From the NCBI GenBank assembly GCA_964554385.1, contig CAZKOM010000016.1, positions 1 to 31,664 on the forward strand: a DNA stretch of 31,664 bases, given 5' to 3'. Source of the DNA: JAGKXC01 sp964554385 (GTDB lineage Bacteria > Bacteroidota > Bacteroidia > NS11-12g > UBA955). Shown here piece by piece: positions 16,103 to 23,927 of this stretch. Below the pieces are notes generated by a model that did not search any database, was not told where the DNA came from, and saw nothing but the letters and a program-made list of their open reading frames with translations. The position numbers and the translations under genes are program-made. Positions within the stretch are counted from its first letter, which is position 1; each line of letters starts with the position of its first letter.

Positions 16103-17878
16103 TTGAAAATAAAAATCTTACATACCGTTCTGTTTTCATTGATAGCACAAATTGGGCTTGGAATGAATTCTCCTGCTCAGGTAAGTAGGGTTTGTTTAGA
16201 TAAGTTTACAAACAATTTAACTATTTCATTACAAGTTACTGATTTGGATGCTTGTGGTTCGTTTCAATTTCATCGTGTCTATGGCAGAGAAGATGCTGCG
16301 GCCCCATTTGTTTTATTAAAACAAGTTTCTATTCTTAATGTGTCTTTGATCTCAATAACGGTACCGAACAATAAGCGTTGGGAGGTTTTTGTTTCTTCTC
16401 ATTTTGCTTGTAATGGGATGGATTCATTCAATAGTAATCGAGTACTGGTTGATGATGTAGCTCCCTTGTTGTTTGAACCCGACAGTGTTTCGGTAAATTA
16501 TTCATCACAAAACTTAGTGGCCGGTTGGACAAAACCTCCAATAAATGACATTAAAGGATTTAGTTTATTTAAAGAAAACAGTGGAACAAACCTTTTGTTA
16601 AAAGATACTTTTTCTTTGTTTTACTCCTTTCCAAAATCTACCTTTAACCCTTCCAATTTCGGGACTATTAAGTTCAGTATAGCCGCTTTTGATAGTTGTT
16701 TAAATGGTGGTATATTAAGTAGTTATCACACCCCACCTTTTCTAAGTGTTCAAGTTGATCCTAATTATTATTGTTCCAGAAAATGTAGCCTTATATTGAG
16801 TCCATATATTGGTTGGACTTCAGATTCCTTTTGGTTGTATCGATTGAATACAAAAACCAATCAATGGAAAATTATTGGGTCTGGTTTATGGTTTGGCGGG
16901 TCTCAAGTTATTGTTGATTCAAATTTAGAATTGGACGTAACCTATGATTATTTTTTCCGTTGCAAAAAATTTGGTGCATCCATTACCTCGAGCTCAAACC
17001 GAATAGCTATACAACTGCCATCATTATCTAAAGCAAATCCCCCTAACTTAGACAAGGTAAGTGTAACTGGTAATTCTTTAGACATATTAGGCAATTCAGG
17101 TCTGCTTAGCCCTGGCTTTTCTTTTGTGCTTGAAAAACGTGGGACTTCCGGTGGCTGGACAAGTTCTACTTCTTTTAATAATTCCGGATCTTCTGTTACA
17201 AGTAAAGTTATCAATTACAATGATTTAGCCGTATCGGTAAATTTGGGATATTTTAGATATCGCGTTATAAGAAAAGATAACTGTGGCAATGGTTTTGATA
17301 CTTCATCAATCCACAGCAATATTTGGTTACGTTATTCGGGTAGCAAATTGTTTTGGAATCGTTATTGGGGCTGGATTTGTGCAACTTGCAGTAATTCTAT
17401 CACATACAGATTGAATCGATACAATTCTTTTACTAATAATTGGGAAAATGTTGAAGCTTACCAAAACAACGACGACACATTCAAATCAATAATCGGTTTG
17501 TGGGAGGGTCCTCAGCGTTTTCGTGTTGAAGCCACGAACAATGAAAACGGAACTTTTTCTATTTCCAATGAACTACTTATTGACTTAGGTTATAACAATA
17601 ACGTAAAAGACACCCTTCTTATTCCGAGCGCATTTACCCCAACGGGATTAAACCCAATATTTAAAATAAGTAATCCCGCTATTTCTCGGGGAGAGAGTAC
17701 TTTTGATATTTATAACCGTTGGGGAGAAAAAATTTGGACAGGTGATGCACTTGATGGATGGAATGGTGATGATTTAAGTGGAAATGCAGTTGGAGATGGT
17801 GTTTATGTCTATCAGTTTACTGCCGTTTATAGAAATAAAAGAGTTGTAAAATCGGGTTCTGTTTTATTATTAAAATGA
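16103..17878 (+). CDS. Secreted protein with gliding-motility/T9SS type B C-terminal domain
   Basis: A TTG start at 16103 is used because it alone yields a signal peptide (KIKILHTVLFSLIAQIGLG, cut near SPAQ-V). The next Met would remove it. The protein has 591 residues. The middle is a series of beta-rich, fibronectin/Ig-like stretches without catalytic motifs, with many Cys, Trp and Tyr. The last 85 residues are the CHU_C-type domain: AFTPTGLNP, FDIYNRWGEKIWTG, DGWNGDDLSGNAVGDGVYVYQF, and a final strand VKSGSVLLLK. That domain directs export by the type IX system and surface attachment or release. The gene begins 2 nt after the M16 partner and overlaps ybeY as ATGA. Its ligand is unknown; adhesin is a guess. 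Confidence 0.88.
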   Translation: MKIKILHTVLFSLIAQIGLGMNSPAQVSRVCLDKFTNNLTISLQVTDLDACGSFQFHRVYGREDAAAPFVLLKQVSILNVSLISITVPNNKRWEVFVSSHFACNGMDSFNSNRVLVDDVAPLLFEPDSVSVNYSSQNLVAGWTKPPINDIKGFSLFKENSGTNLLLKDTFSLFYSFPKSTFNPSNFGTIKFSIAAFDSCLNGGILSSYHTPPFLSVQVDPNYYCSRKCSLILSPYIGWTSDSFWLYRLNTKTNQWKIIGSGLWFGGSQVIVDSNLELDVTYDYFFRCKKFGASITSSSNRIAIQLPSLSKANPPNLDKVSVTGNSLDILGNSGLLSPGFSFVLEKRGTSGGWTSSTSFNNSGSSVTSKVINYNDLAVSVNLGYFRYRVIRKDNCGNGFDTSSIHSNIWLRYSGSKLFWNRYWGWICATCSNSITYRLNRYNSFTNNWENVEAYQNNDDTFKSIIGLWEGPQRFRVEATNNENGTFSISNELLIDLGYNNNVKDTLLIPSAFTPTGLNPIFKISNPAISRGESTFDIYNRWGEKIWTGDALDGWNGDDLSGNAVGDGVYVYQFTAVYRNKRVVKSGSVLLLK

Positions 17879-18336
17879 GTATAACTGTTTCATTTTCAGG
17901 AAGATGTGGCTTTTTAAACAAAGTCAATAGAGATTATTTCAGGGCCCTTGTTAAACGCCTATCTCATACCAATGGCGTGAACGACGTGAATTTAAATTAC
18001 ATCTTTTTATCAGATGAAGAGTTACTAGAAATAAACAGAGAACACTTACAACACGATTATTACACAGATATAATCACTTTTGATTTAAGTGAAAGTGCGT
18101 TGGAAGTATTTGGTGAGTTGTACATATCTAAAGACAGGATAAAAGATCACGCAAAAAAATACCAAGTAAGTGAAGAAGAAGAATTGATCCGTGTAATGTC
18201 ACATGGCTTTCTACATTTGATTGGATTTAACGACAAGTCTGAAGCAGAAGTGATGATGATGAGAAAGGAAGAGGAGCGATGTTTATCTTTGTGGAGGGAA
18301 ATCAAGAACGTTTCACGGGAAACAATAACTATTTAA
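17875..18336 (+). CDS. ybeY: Endoribonuclease YbeY (rRNA maturation)
   Basis: YbeY is a metal-dependent RNase for 16S rRNA 3' processing and ribosome quality control. The protein has 153 residues with HDYYTDIITFDLSE and GELYISKDRI, both typical. The zinc motif reads SHGFLHLIGFNDKSEAE: H110 and H114 are present, but the third ligand position (H-x3-H-x5-H) is D120. This swap may be a lineage trait, since I recall similar GYKDK forms in Bacteroidota, and Asp can still bind metal. The start overlaps the stop of the T9SS gene (ATGA), and mnmG follows after one base. The last codons (NVSRETITI) contain a parS-like palindrome. Confidence 0.93.
   Translation: MSITVSFSGRCGFLNKVNRDYFRALVKRLSHTNGVNDVNLNYIFLSDEELLEINREHLQHDYYTDIITFDLSESALEVFGELYISKDRIKDHAKKYQVSEEEELIRVMSHGFLHLIGFNDKSEAEVMMMRKEEERCLSLWREIKNVSRETITI
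18310..18323. promoter_or_regulatory. parS-like site 1 (ybeY/mnmG junction)
   Basis: GTTTCACGGGAAAC differs at one base from the core GTTTCACGTGAAAC of the ParB-binding parS consensus. It lies in the last codons of ybeY. The same variant recurs 407 nt downstream. Confidence 0.6.
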
Positions 18337-18337
18337 A

Positions 18338-20200
18338 ATGGAAATTAATTACGATGTTATCGTCGTGGGTGCTGGGCATGCTGGCTGTGAGGCCGCGCAC
18401 GCTGCGGCAACCATGGGTTGTTCTGTAATGTTAATTACAATGAACATGGAAACCATTGCGAAAATGAGTTGCAATCCCGCCATGGGTGGAGTTGCAAAAG
18501 GACAAATAGTTAGAGAAATCGACGCTTTAGGCGGCATGAGTGGCATTATCACTGATAAAACAATGATACAATTCCGCATGCTTAACCGCTCAAAGGGTGT
18601 AGCAATGTGGAGTCCGAGAGCACAATCAGATAGATGGCGCTTTGCAGAAGAATGGAGGCTTCAATTAGAGGGCAATCACAATATAGATTTTTTTCAAGAT
18701 AGTGTAATAGAACTTCTGTTTCACGGGAAACAACTTAGTGGGGTAAAAACCAGCATGGGTACAACTATTCATGGAAAAACAGTTATATTAACTACAGGTA
18801 CCTTCTTGAATGGCCTTATACATATTGGTAAAAAGAATTTTGGCGGAGGCCGAATGGGTGAGAAAGCTGCCGTAGGAATAACAGCACAATTAGAAAGCCT
18901 CGGATTTGAAGCGGGGAGGATGAAAACAGGCACACCCCCAAGAGTAGATGGACGGTCATTGGATTACAGTAAAATGGAAGAACAAAAGGGAGATGAGCAT
19001 CCAGAAAAGTTCAGTTTTTCACATGAAACATCTCCTTTAACCAATCAAAGAAGTTGTTATATTACCTACACCAATCAAAATGTACACGACATATTAAGAG
19101 AAGGGTTCGAAGATAGTCCAATGTATAACGGCAGTATTACCGGATTAGGTCCTCGATATTGTCCAAGCATTGAAGATAAGATAAACCGTTTCGCTGAAAG
19201 AGATCGACATCAAATATTTGTAGAACCAGAAGGTTGGAATACGATTGAAATCTATGTAAACGGATTTAGCACTTCCCTACCAGATCAAATACAAGAAAAA
19301 GCTATGAGGCAAATACCTGGATTTGAAAATGTAAAGATTTTCAGACCCGGTTACGCCATCGAGTATGATTTCTTTCAACCAACACAATTAAAACCAAGTC
19401 TAGAAACTAAAAACATTGAAAATTTGTTTTTTGCTGGACAAATTAACGGTACCACTGGTTATGAGGAAGCCGCAGCACAAGGCCTAATAGCTGGTATTAA
19501 CGCGGCCAATAAAGTAAAAGAAAAAGAAGCTCTTATATTGAAGCGAAATGAAGCATACATAGGTGTACTAATCGATGACTTAATAAATAAGGGAACCGAA
19601 GAACCTTATCGTATGTTTACATCAAGAGCAGAATATAGAATAAGCTTAAGGCAAGATAATGCAGATGAAAGACTTACACCCATTGGTTATTCAATTGGTT
19701 TAGCACAACCAGAAAGATTAGAGAATCTAAATAATAAGAGAATTGAAACTAACAGTATCAAAGAATATTTAAAGAATACAAACATTGAACCTTTTATTGT
19801 TGAAGAATATTTAAAAAATAATGGTACTACCAGTATAACGGAAAAAATACGTCTAAATAAAATATTATTACGGCCTGAGGTTGAATTAACGGATATTATA
19901 CAAATACCACAATATAAAAAAGAACTGCAGCATTATAAAAAGGAAAGTCTAGAACGGGCGTCTATCGAAATAAAATATCAAGCATATATAGATAGAGAAA
20001 ACGAAACAGCTCAAAAGCTCATTCGATTAGAAGATCTAAAAATTCCAAGTAATTTTGATTATAGTAAAATGGAGTCCATCAGTTTGGAAGGTAGAGAAAA
20101 ATTAAAAAAAATAAAACCGGAAACCATTGGACAAGCAAAAAGAATATCGGGTGTAAGCGCATCGGATATTCAGGTATTACTAATTCATTTCGGTAGATGA
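18338..20200 (+). CDS. mnmG: tRNA uridine-5-carboxymethylaminomethyl modification enzyme MnmG (GidA)
   Basis: With MnmE, this FAD- and NADH-dependent enzyme installs the (c)mnm5 group on U34 of certain tRNAs. The protein is 620 residues, full length. The FAD motif GAGHAGCEAA is at 11-20. The redox-relevant cysteines are C45 (MSCNPAMGG) and C275 (GLGPRYCPSIEDK). The second family signature FAGQINGTTGYEEAAAQG is intact, as is the C-terminal helical MnmE-binding part ending RISGVSASDIQVLLIHFGR. It starts one base after the ybeY stop and overlaps the lipoprotein gene as ATGA. Plus-strand composition is markedly A-rich, unlike the genes right of 21.8 kb. In many bacteria gidA lies beside the replication origin, which fits the parS-like sites here. 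Confidence 0.98.
   Translation: MEINYDVIVVGAGHAGCEAAHAAATMGCSVMLITMNMETIAKMSCNPAMGGVAKGQIVREIDALGGMSGIITDKTMIQFRMLNRSKGVAMWSPRAQSDRWRFAEEWRLQLEGNHNIDFFQDSVIELLFHGKQLSGVKTSMGTTIHGKTVILTTGTFLNGLIHIGKKNFGGGRMGEKAAVGITAQLESLGFEAGRMKTGTPPRVDGRSLDYSKMEEQKGDEHPEKFSFSHETSPLTNQRSCYITYTNQNVHDILREGFEDSPMYNGSITGLGPRYCPSIEDKINRFAERDRHQIFVEPEGWNTIEIYVNGFSTSLPDQIQEKAMRQIPGFENVKIFRPGYAIEYDFFQPTQLKPSLETKNIENLFFAGQINGTTGYEEAAAQGLIAGINAANKVKEKEALILKRNEAYIGVLIDDLINKGTEEPYRMFTSRAEYRISLRQDNADERLTPIGYSIGLAQPERLENLNNKRIETNSIKEYLKNTNIEPFIVEEYLKNNGTTSITEKIRLNKILLRPEVELTDIIQIPQYKKELQHYKKESLERASIEIKYQAYIDRENETAQKLIRLEDLKIPSNFDYSKMESISLEGREKLKKIKPETIGQAKRISGVSASDIQVLLIHFGR
18717..18732. promoter_or_regulatory. parS-like site 2 (inside mnmG)
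   Basis: TGTTTCACGGGAAACA matches the 16-bp parS consensus TGTTTCACGTGAAACA at 15 positions. The single change (T to G in the centre) is the same as in site 1. It is embedded in mnmG codons. Confidence 0.68.
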
Positions 20201-21435
20201 CGCTTATATCAAAACGTATTATTTATACATGCTATATACAAGCAATTATAATTGCCACTGTATTTATTTACGGTTGCGGAAATCCTGTTACACCCACGGG
20301 TGGTCCAAAAGATACCACAGCACCAAAATTATTAACTATCAAAATTGATTCCACTACTACCGATAAAACAGTTGAACTTAAGTTTAATGAAAATATATCT
20401 ATTAAGGGTCAAATAGTTATTTCACCGCTCGGTAAAACAACATCTGATGTAAAAAGAAACTCAATTCAAATACAAGTACCAAACACTACACGAACAATAT
20501 ATTTAAAAAATAAAATTACAGACCTTAACGAATCCAATCCATATAACGGTAATAATATATCACTGACCAAAGATTCAGGAAGCATTCAATTAATAAATAA
20601 AACCAAAAACACAAAACTTACATTATTTATCGAATCGGATAGTCTTTTATTGCTGCCAAATAATTTAGGTAACTATTACAAATTCGAAAATTTAAAAAAG
20701 TATGAAACTACCATTACTATAATAAATAAAGATAATAATAATTACAGTATTGACAAGAATGAAGAATTTTTAAAAATTACATTAGAATCACATAAACTAA
20801 GTAATTCTGATACAATAGAGATTAATCATCTCATTCCACAAATAAAGTCCTTTCAGGATAAGAAAGAAATACTTCCAGGAATAATATTGAAAACAAAGAG
20901 TATTAGATCCTATACGACTAATGAAAAAAATAAAAATATATTATATCAAAACGATAGTTGCATAGAATATCAGAATATAAAAAATTATACATTAAAACCA
21001 GGAAGAGCATACGCTATAACTCATGCGAATGATACCACGTACCTAAGAGAGAAATATAGTACTAATGATAGCGTTATTTCATTAAACTCACCCATTCTAT
21101 ATTCACCAACCGATAAACCGGTAAAAGAAAAAATTTATACTCTCGGTAAACTTAAAATAAATTATACGGATACAAATAATCACTATTACATATACTTAAG
21201 AAACAATGATTATCAGTTTCTATTAAACATCACATCAGAAGATTCTATTTATTTGCCTACGGGAAACTACCAATGTATAGCTTCTTTAATTCCATTCGAT
21301 GAAATCAGTAAAGACTATCAAGATAATATTCTTTTATATCACTTCAAAGAAGATATAATAATCAACAGTAAACTTGAAAACAACTTAATATTACCAAAAA
21401 AAGAGTTATTTAATATTGGTATAACATACAGATAA
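20197..21435 (+). CDS. Lipoprotein with N-terminal SbsA-like Ig domain
   Basis: The 412-residue protein begins with a signal peptide ending in a lipobox-like FIYGC-G (Cys about residue 27), so it is probably lipid-anchored. Next comes PTGGPKDTTAPKLL, the usual opening of the Bacteroidota Ig-like (Big_5/SbsA-type) lipoproteins found near mnmG, then a beta-rich domain with VELKFNENISIKGQIVISP. The rest is less conserved and rich in Asn, Lys, Ile and Thr. It is shorter than the roughly 500-plus residues I would expect, so parts may have been lost. The ATG overlaps the mnmG stop. The coding strand is C- and A-rich (by hand, 24 G against 45 C over 20401-20640). The role is unknown, probably structural in the envelope. 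Confidence 0.8.
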   Translation: MTLISKRIIYTCYIQAIIIATVFIYGCGNPVTPTGGPKDTTAPKLLTIKIDSTTTDKTVELKFNENISIKGQIVISPLGKTTSDVKRNSIQIQVPNTTRTIYLKNKITDLNESNPYNGNNISLTKDSGSIQLINKTKNTKLTLFIESDSLLLLPNNLGNYYKFENLKKYETTITIINKDNNNYSIDKNEEFLKITLESHKLSNSDTIEINHLIPQIKSFQDKKEILPGIILKTKSIRSYTTNEKNKNILYQNDSCIEYQNIKNYTLKPGRAYAITHANDTTYLREKYSTNDSVISLNSPILYSPTDKPVKEKIYTLGKLKINYTDTNNHYYIYLRNNDYQFLLNITSEDSIYLPTGNYQCIASLIPFDEISKDYQDNILLYHFKEDIIINSKLENNLILPKKELFNIGITYR

Positions 21436-21440
21436 AAGTC

Positions 21441-21454
21441 TTTTCACGTGAAAA
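21441..21454. promoter_or_regulatory. parS-like palindrome 3, at the left edge of the AT-rich gap
   Basis: TTTTCACGTGAAAA is a perfect 14-bp palindrome with the TTTCACGTGAAA centre of parS. It differs from the 16-bp consensus at the two outer positions on each side (12 of 16). It begins 5 nt after the lipoprotein stop. Confidence 0.45.
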
Positions 21455-21632
21455 CACATTATACCAAAAACGAAGAAATACATAATGGTAATATAAAATC
21501 ATTTTTATAGGGCAGTTTCTACATAATAAAATTGTATTTATCAAGTCGATAAAATCAAATAATACTCTTCCTAAAACATTATATATCAAATATATATAAA
21601 TAATTAAAGAAGAAAAAAAACACTATATCTAC

Positions 21633-21641
21633 ATATCCACA
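21633..21641 (+). promoter_or_regulatory. DnaA-box-like nonamer
   Basis: ATATCCACA differs from the consensus TTATCCACA only at the first base. ATATCTACA (21625-21633), a weaker two-mismatch copy, abuts it in the same orientation. A/T-rich tracts flank both sides. Confidence 0.4.
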
Positions 21642-21753
21642 GAGATATATTACTTATATAATACTATTAATAAATATAATTAGTAAAATATTACTATAGG
21701 GATACATTATGACTGTTCAAATCTTATTACTTATAATATTTCGTAAAATTCAG

Positions 21754-21781
21754 TTGCTCTTAATGGAATTATTTAGATTTG
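21754..21781 (+). promoter_or_regulatory. pheS promoter (Bacteroidota type)
   Basis: TTG (21754-21756), a 17-nt spacer and TAGATTTG (21774-21781) fit the Bacteroidota -33/-7 pattern. The ATG of pheS begins 5 nt later, so the leader would be very short or absent. Confidence 0.6.
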
Positions 21782-21785
21782 CTAC

Positions 21786-22799
21786 ATGATTGAAAGTATA
21801 ACATTGCTTCAACAGGAAATCGGTAATTATTCTTTTGATAATAATAAAACAGCGGAGACTTTTCGTTTACAATATTTATCGAAAAAAGGTAAAATATCCG
21901 TTTTATTGGATGAGTTCAAATTACTTTCTGGGGACAACAAAAAAAACGTAGGTGGGCCATTAAACGTATTAAAAAAACAGGCAGAAGAGATTTGGCAAAC
22001 ACAACGCGAAAAAGAAGAAATTAGCAAACAAACTTCCAATACCAATGCTTTAGATACTAGTTTACCTGTATATCAATATCAACCCGGCAGTCCTCATCCT
22101 TTAAAAATAGTTGAAAATGAATTGGTTAATATATTTTCAACATTAGGTTTTGATTTAGCTGAAGGTCCAGAAATTGAGGATGACTATCATAATTTTGGAG
22201 CATTAAATTTTGCTGATGATCATCCTGCGAGGGATATGCAAGACACATTTTTTATTGGCGAACATGTATTACGTACTCATACTTCAAGCGTACAAATCCG
22301 CGAAATGAAAAAAGGTAAATTACCATTACGTTTAATCATGCCAGGTAGAGTATATAGAAATGAAGCTGTAAGTTCTAGAAGTAATTGTTTTTTTCATCAA
22401 ATTGAGGGATTATACATTGACGAATCGGTTAGTTTTGCTGATTTAAAACAGACCTTGTATTATTTTGTTCAGCAGTTTTTTGGTGAAGGCACTAGAGTAC
22501 GGTTTAGGGCTAGTTATTTTCCTTTTACTGAACCAAGTGCTGAAATGGATATATGGGCTGGATTGGATACAGAAGAAAATAAGCGACTTACCAAAGGTAC
22601 TGGTTGGTTAGAAGTTTTAGGTTGCGGAATGGTACATCCAAATGTGTTAGAGTCTTGTGGTATTGATTCAAAAAAGTATACTGGATTTGCATTTGGAATG
22701 GGTATCGATAGAATTACTATGTTACGGTATGGTATCAATGATATTCGCGATTTATTTATTAACGATTTACGATTATTAAATCAGTTTAAAAATTATTAA
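21786..22799 (+). CDS. pheS: Phenylalanyl-tRNA synthetase alpha subunit
   Basis: This is the catalytic subunit of the alpha2-beta2 enzyme charging tRNA-Phe. The protein is 337 residues, normal length. A helical N-terminal coiled-coil (about 1-85, tRNA-binding) precedes the class II core: HTSSVQIREM, motif 2 GRVYRNEAVSSRSNCFFHQIEGLYID, FRASYFPFTEPSAEMDIW, GWLEVLGCGMVHPNVL, and motif 3 GFAFGMGIDRITMLRYGINDIRDLF. The beta-subunit gene pheT is not adjacent; lpxH follows instead after 3 nt. It is the first gene right of the AT-rich gap and carries its own promoter. Confidence 0.98.
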   Translation: MIESITLLQQEIGNYSFDNNKTAETFRLQYLSKKGKISVLLDEFKLLSGDNKKNVGGPLNVLKKQAEEIWQTQREKEEISKQTSNTNALDTSLPVYQYQPGSPHPLKIVENELVNIFSTLGFDLAEGPEIEDDYHNFGALNFADDHPARDMQDTFFIGEHVLRTHTSSVQIREMKKGKLPLRLIMPGRVYRNEAVSSRSNCFFHQIEGLYIDESVSFADLKQTLYYFVQQFFGEGTRVRFRASYFPFTEPSAEMDIWAGLDTEENKRLTKGTGWLEVLGCGMVHPNVLESCGIDSKKYTGFAFGMGIDRITMLRYGINDIRDLFINDLRLLNQFKNY

Positions 22800-22802
22800 T
22801 TT

Positions 22803-23840
22803 TTGAATAAAAATAAATTATATTTTTTTTCTGATTTTCACCTTGGTATGCCTCAAGGCGAAGTAAGTATTAATCGAGAAAAAAAGATAGTTTGTTTATT
22901 AAATTCTGTATCGAGTGATGCACATAGTATATTCCTATTAGGGGATATTTTTGATTTTTGGTTTGAGTATAGAGAAGTTGTACCAAAAGGATATTTTCGG
23001 TTATTAAACGCTATCTCAGAATTAACAAATAAAGGAATAAACGTGTTTTTATTCCCAGGAAATCACGATTTGTGGTATGAAAACTATTTAGTGGAATATT
23101 GTGGAGTTGAATTTTTGAAAGAACCAACCGAGTTTTACTTTGTAAATAAAAAATTTCATGTTCACCATGGTGATGGTTTGGGACCAGGTGATTATAAATA
23201 TAAACTATTAAAAAAGGTATTTATACATCCAATTTCTAGATTTATTTTTAGATGGTTACATCCAGATATTGGTGTACGATTTGCTAGGTTTTTGAGTTCT
23301 AAAAGCAGATTGTCGCAAGGTACAAAACATGATAAATATTTAGGTGACGATAAAGAATTTTTAACTCAATACTGTCTGAATATTTTAAATAAGCAACAGA
23401 AATCAACAGAGTCGCAAAACCAGGTTACCGAGGTTATTAATGAAGTTAGTAGTACATTAAATAGTCACAGTAATAATCCGTTAGTTGTTCAGAAACTAAG
23501 TCTCGGAGATTCTGATCAAGGCGGATTTGATAGAAAAAACCAAGGAGACAAACAAAGAATCTGTCAAGGGGATAACCAAGAAAACAATCAAATATTCAAT
23601 CAAGTTGACGATACGGACCAAGACATTAATGAAATTAACAATTACGGAGAAAAGCAACTTCTCATATTAAAAGATAGTGATAATGTAAAAGTTGATTTCT
23701 TTGTTTTCGGACACAGACATTTGGTTTTAGATATTCAGTTAACAGAAAATTCTAGGTATATAAATCTAGGACATTGGCTAGGAAATAGTCATTATGGGGT
23801 TTTTGACGGAGTATCATTTAATCTCATTCCCGTTGATTAG
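22803..23840 (+). CDS. lpxH: UDP-2,3-diacylglucosamine diphosphatase-like metallophosphoesterase with large insert
   Basis: The protein is predicted to hydrolyse UDP-2,3-diacylglucosamine to lipid X in lipid A synthesis at the inner membrane. A TTG start is required: the in-frame pheS stop lies 3 nt upstream, and the next Met would remove the first metal motif. The metallophosphoesterase motifs are complete: D11-x-H13 (SDFHLG), GDIFD with D48, GNHD at 86-89, HHGDG with H121/H122, and GHRH with H304/H306. The protein has 345 residues against about 250 for usual homologues. The excess is a Gln/Asn/Asp-rich insert at about 199-292, between the cap region and the last metal motif. The core looks active. 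The flanks continue in frame, so the gene does not appear broken. Confidence 0.87.
   Translation: MNKNKLYFFSDFHLGMPQGEVSINREKKIVCLLNSVSSDAHSIFLLGDIFDFWFEYREVVPKGYFRLLNAISELTNKGINVFLFPGNHDLWYENYLVEYCGVEFLKEPTEFYFVNKKFHVHHGDGLGPGDYKYKLLKKVFIHPISRFIFRWLHPDIGVRFARFLSSKSRLSQGTKHDKYLGDDKEFLTQYCLNILNKQQKSTESQNQVTEVINEVSSTLNSHSNNPLVVQKLSLGDSDQGGFDRKNQGDKQRICQGDNQENNQIFNQVDDTDQDINEINNYGEKQLLILKDSDNVKVDFFVFGHRHLVLDIQLTENSRYINLGHWLGNSHYGVFDGVSFNLIPVD
23397..23678 (+). other. Low-complexity insert within lpxH
   Basis: The stretch encodes about 94 residues dominated by Q, N, D, S and E (for example QGDNQENNQIFNQVDDTDQD) and has no counterpart in the usual LpxH fold. Its plus strand is more A-rich than the T-rich lpxH sequence on either side. 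A 33-nt part (23505-23537) resembles the rluB repeat. Boundaries are approximate, and I see no flanking direct repeats. Confidence 0.7.
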
Positions 23841-23927
23841 ATTGTATTCGACAAAAATTTACTTATAGGACTTTATCCTAAAGAAGTAGTCTATTAATTA
23901 TTTCCTTACTTATTTTTGTATTCTGTT

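Larger units (their letters stand above)
21436..21785. other. 350-nt AT-rich non-coding region, candidate replication origin
   Basis: No reading frame of note is seen on either strand. A hand count gives about 74 G+C in 350 (21%), far below the flanking genes. It contains a 14-bp palindrome TTTTCACGTGAAAA (21441-21454), a DnaA-box-like ATATCCACA, and long A/T runs at about 21570-21700 that would melt easily. Plus-strand composition is C- and A-rich to the left and G- and T-rich to the right, as expected when the two replichores meet at an origin. parS-like sites and mnmG are adjacent. Only one good DnaA box is visible, which keeps this a candidate. Confidence 0.5.
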
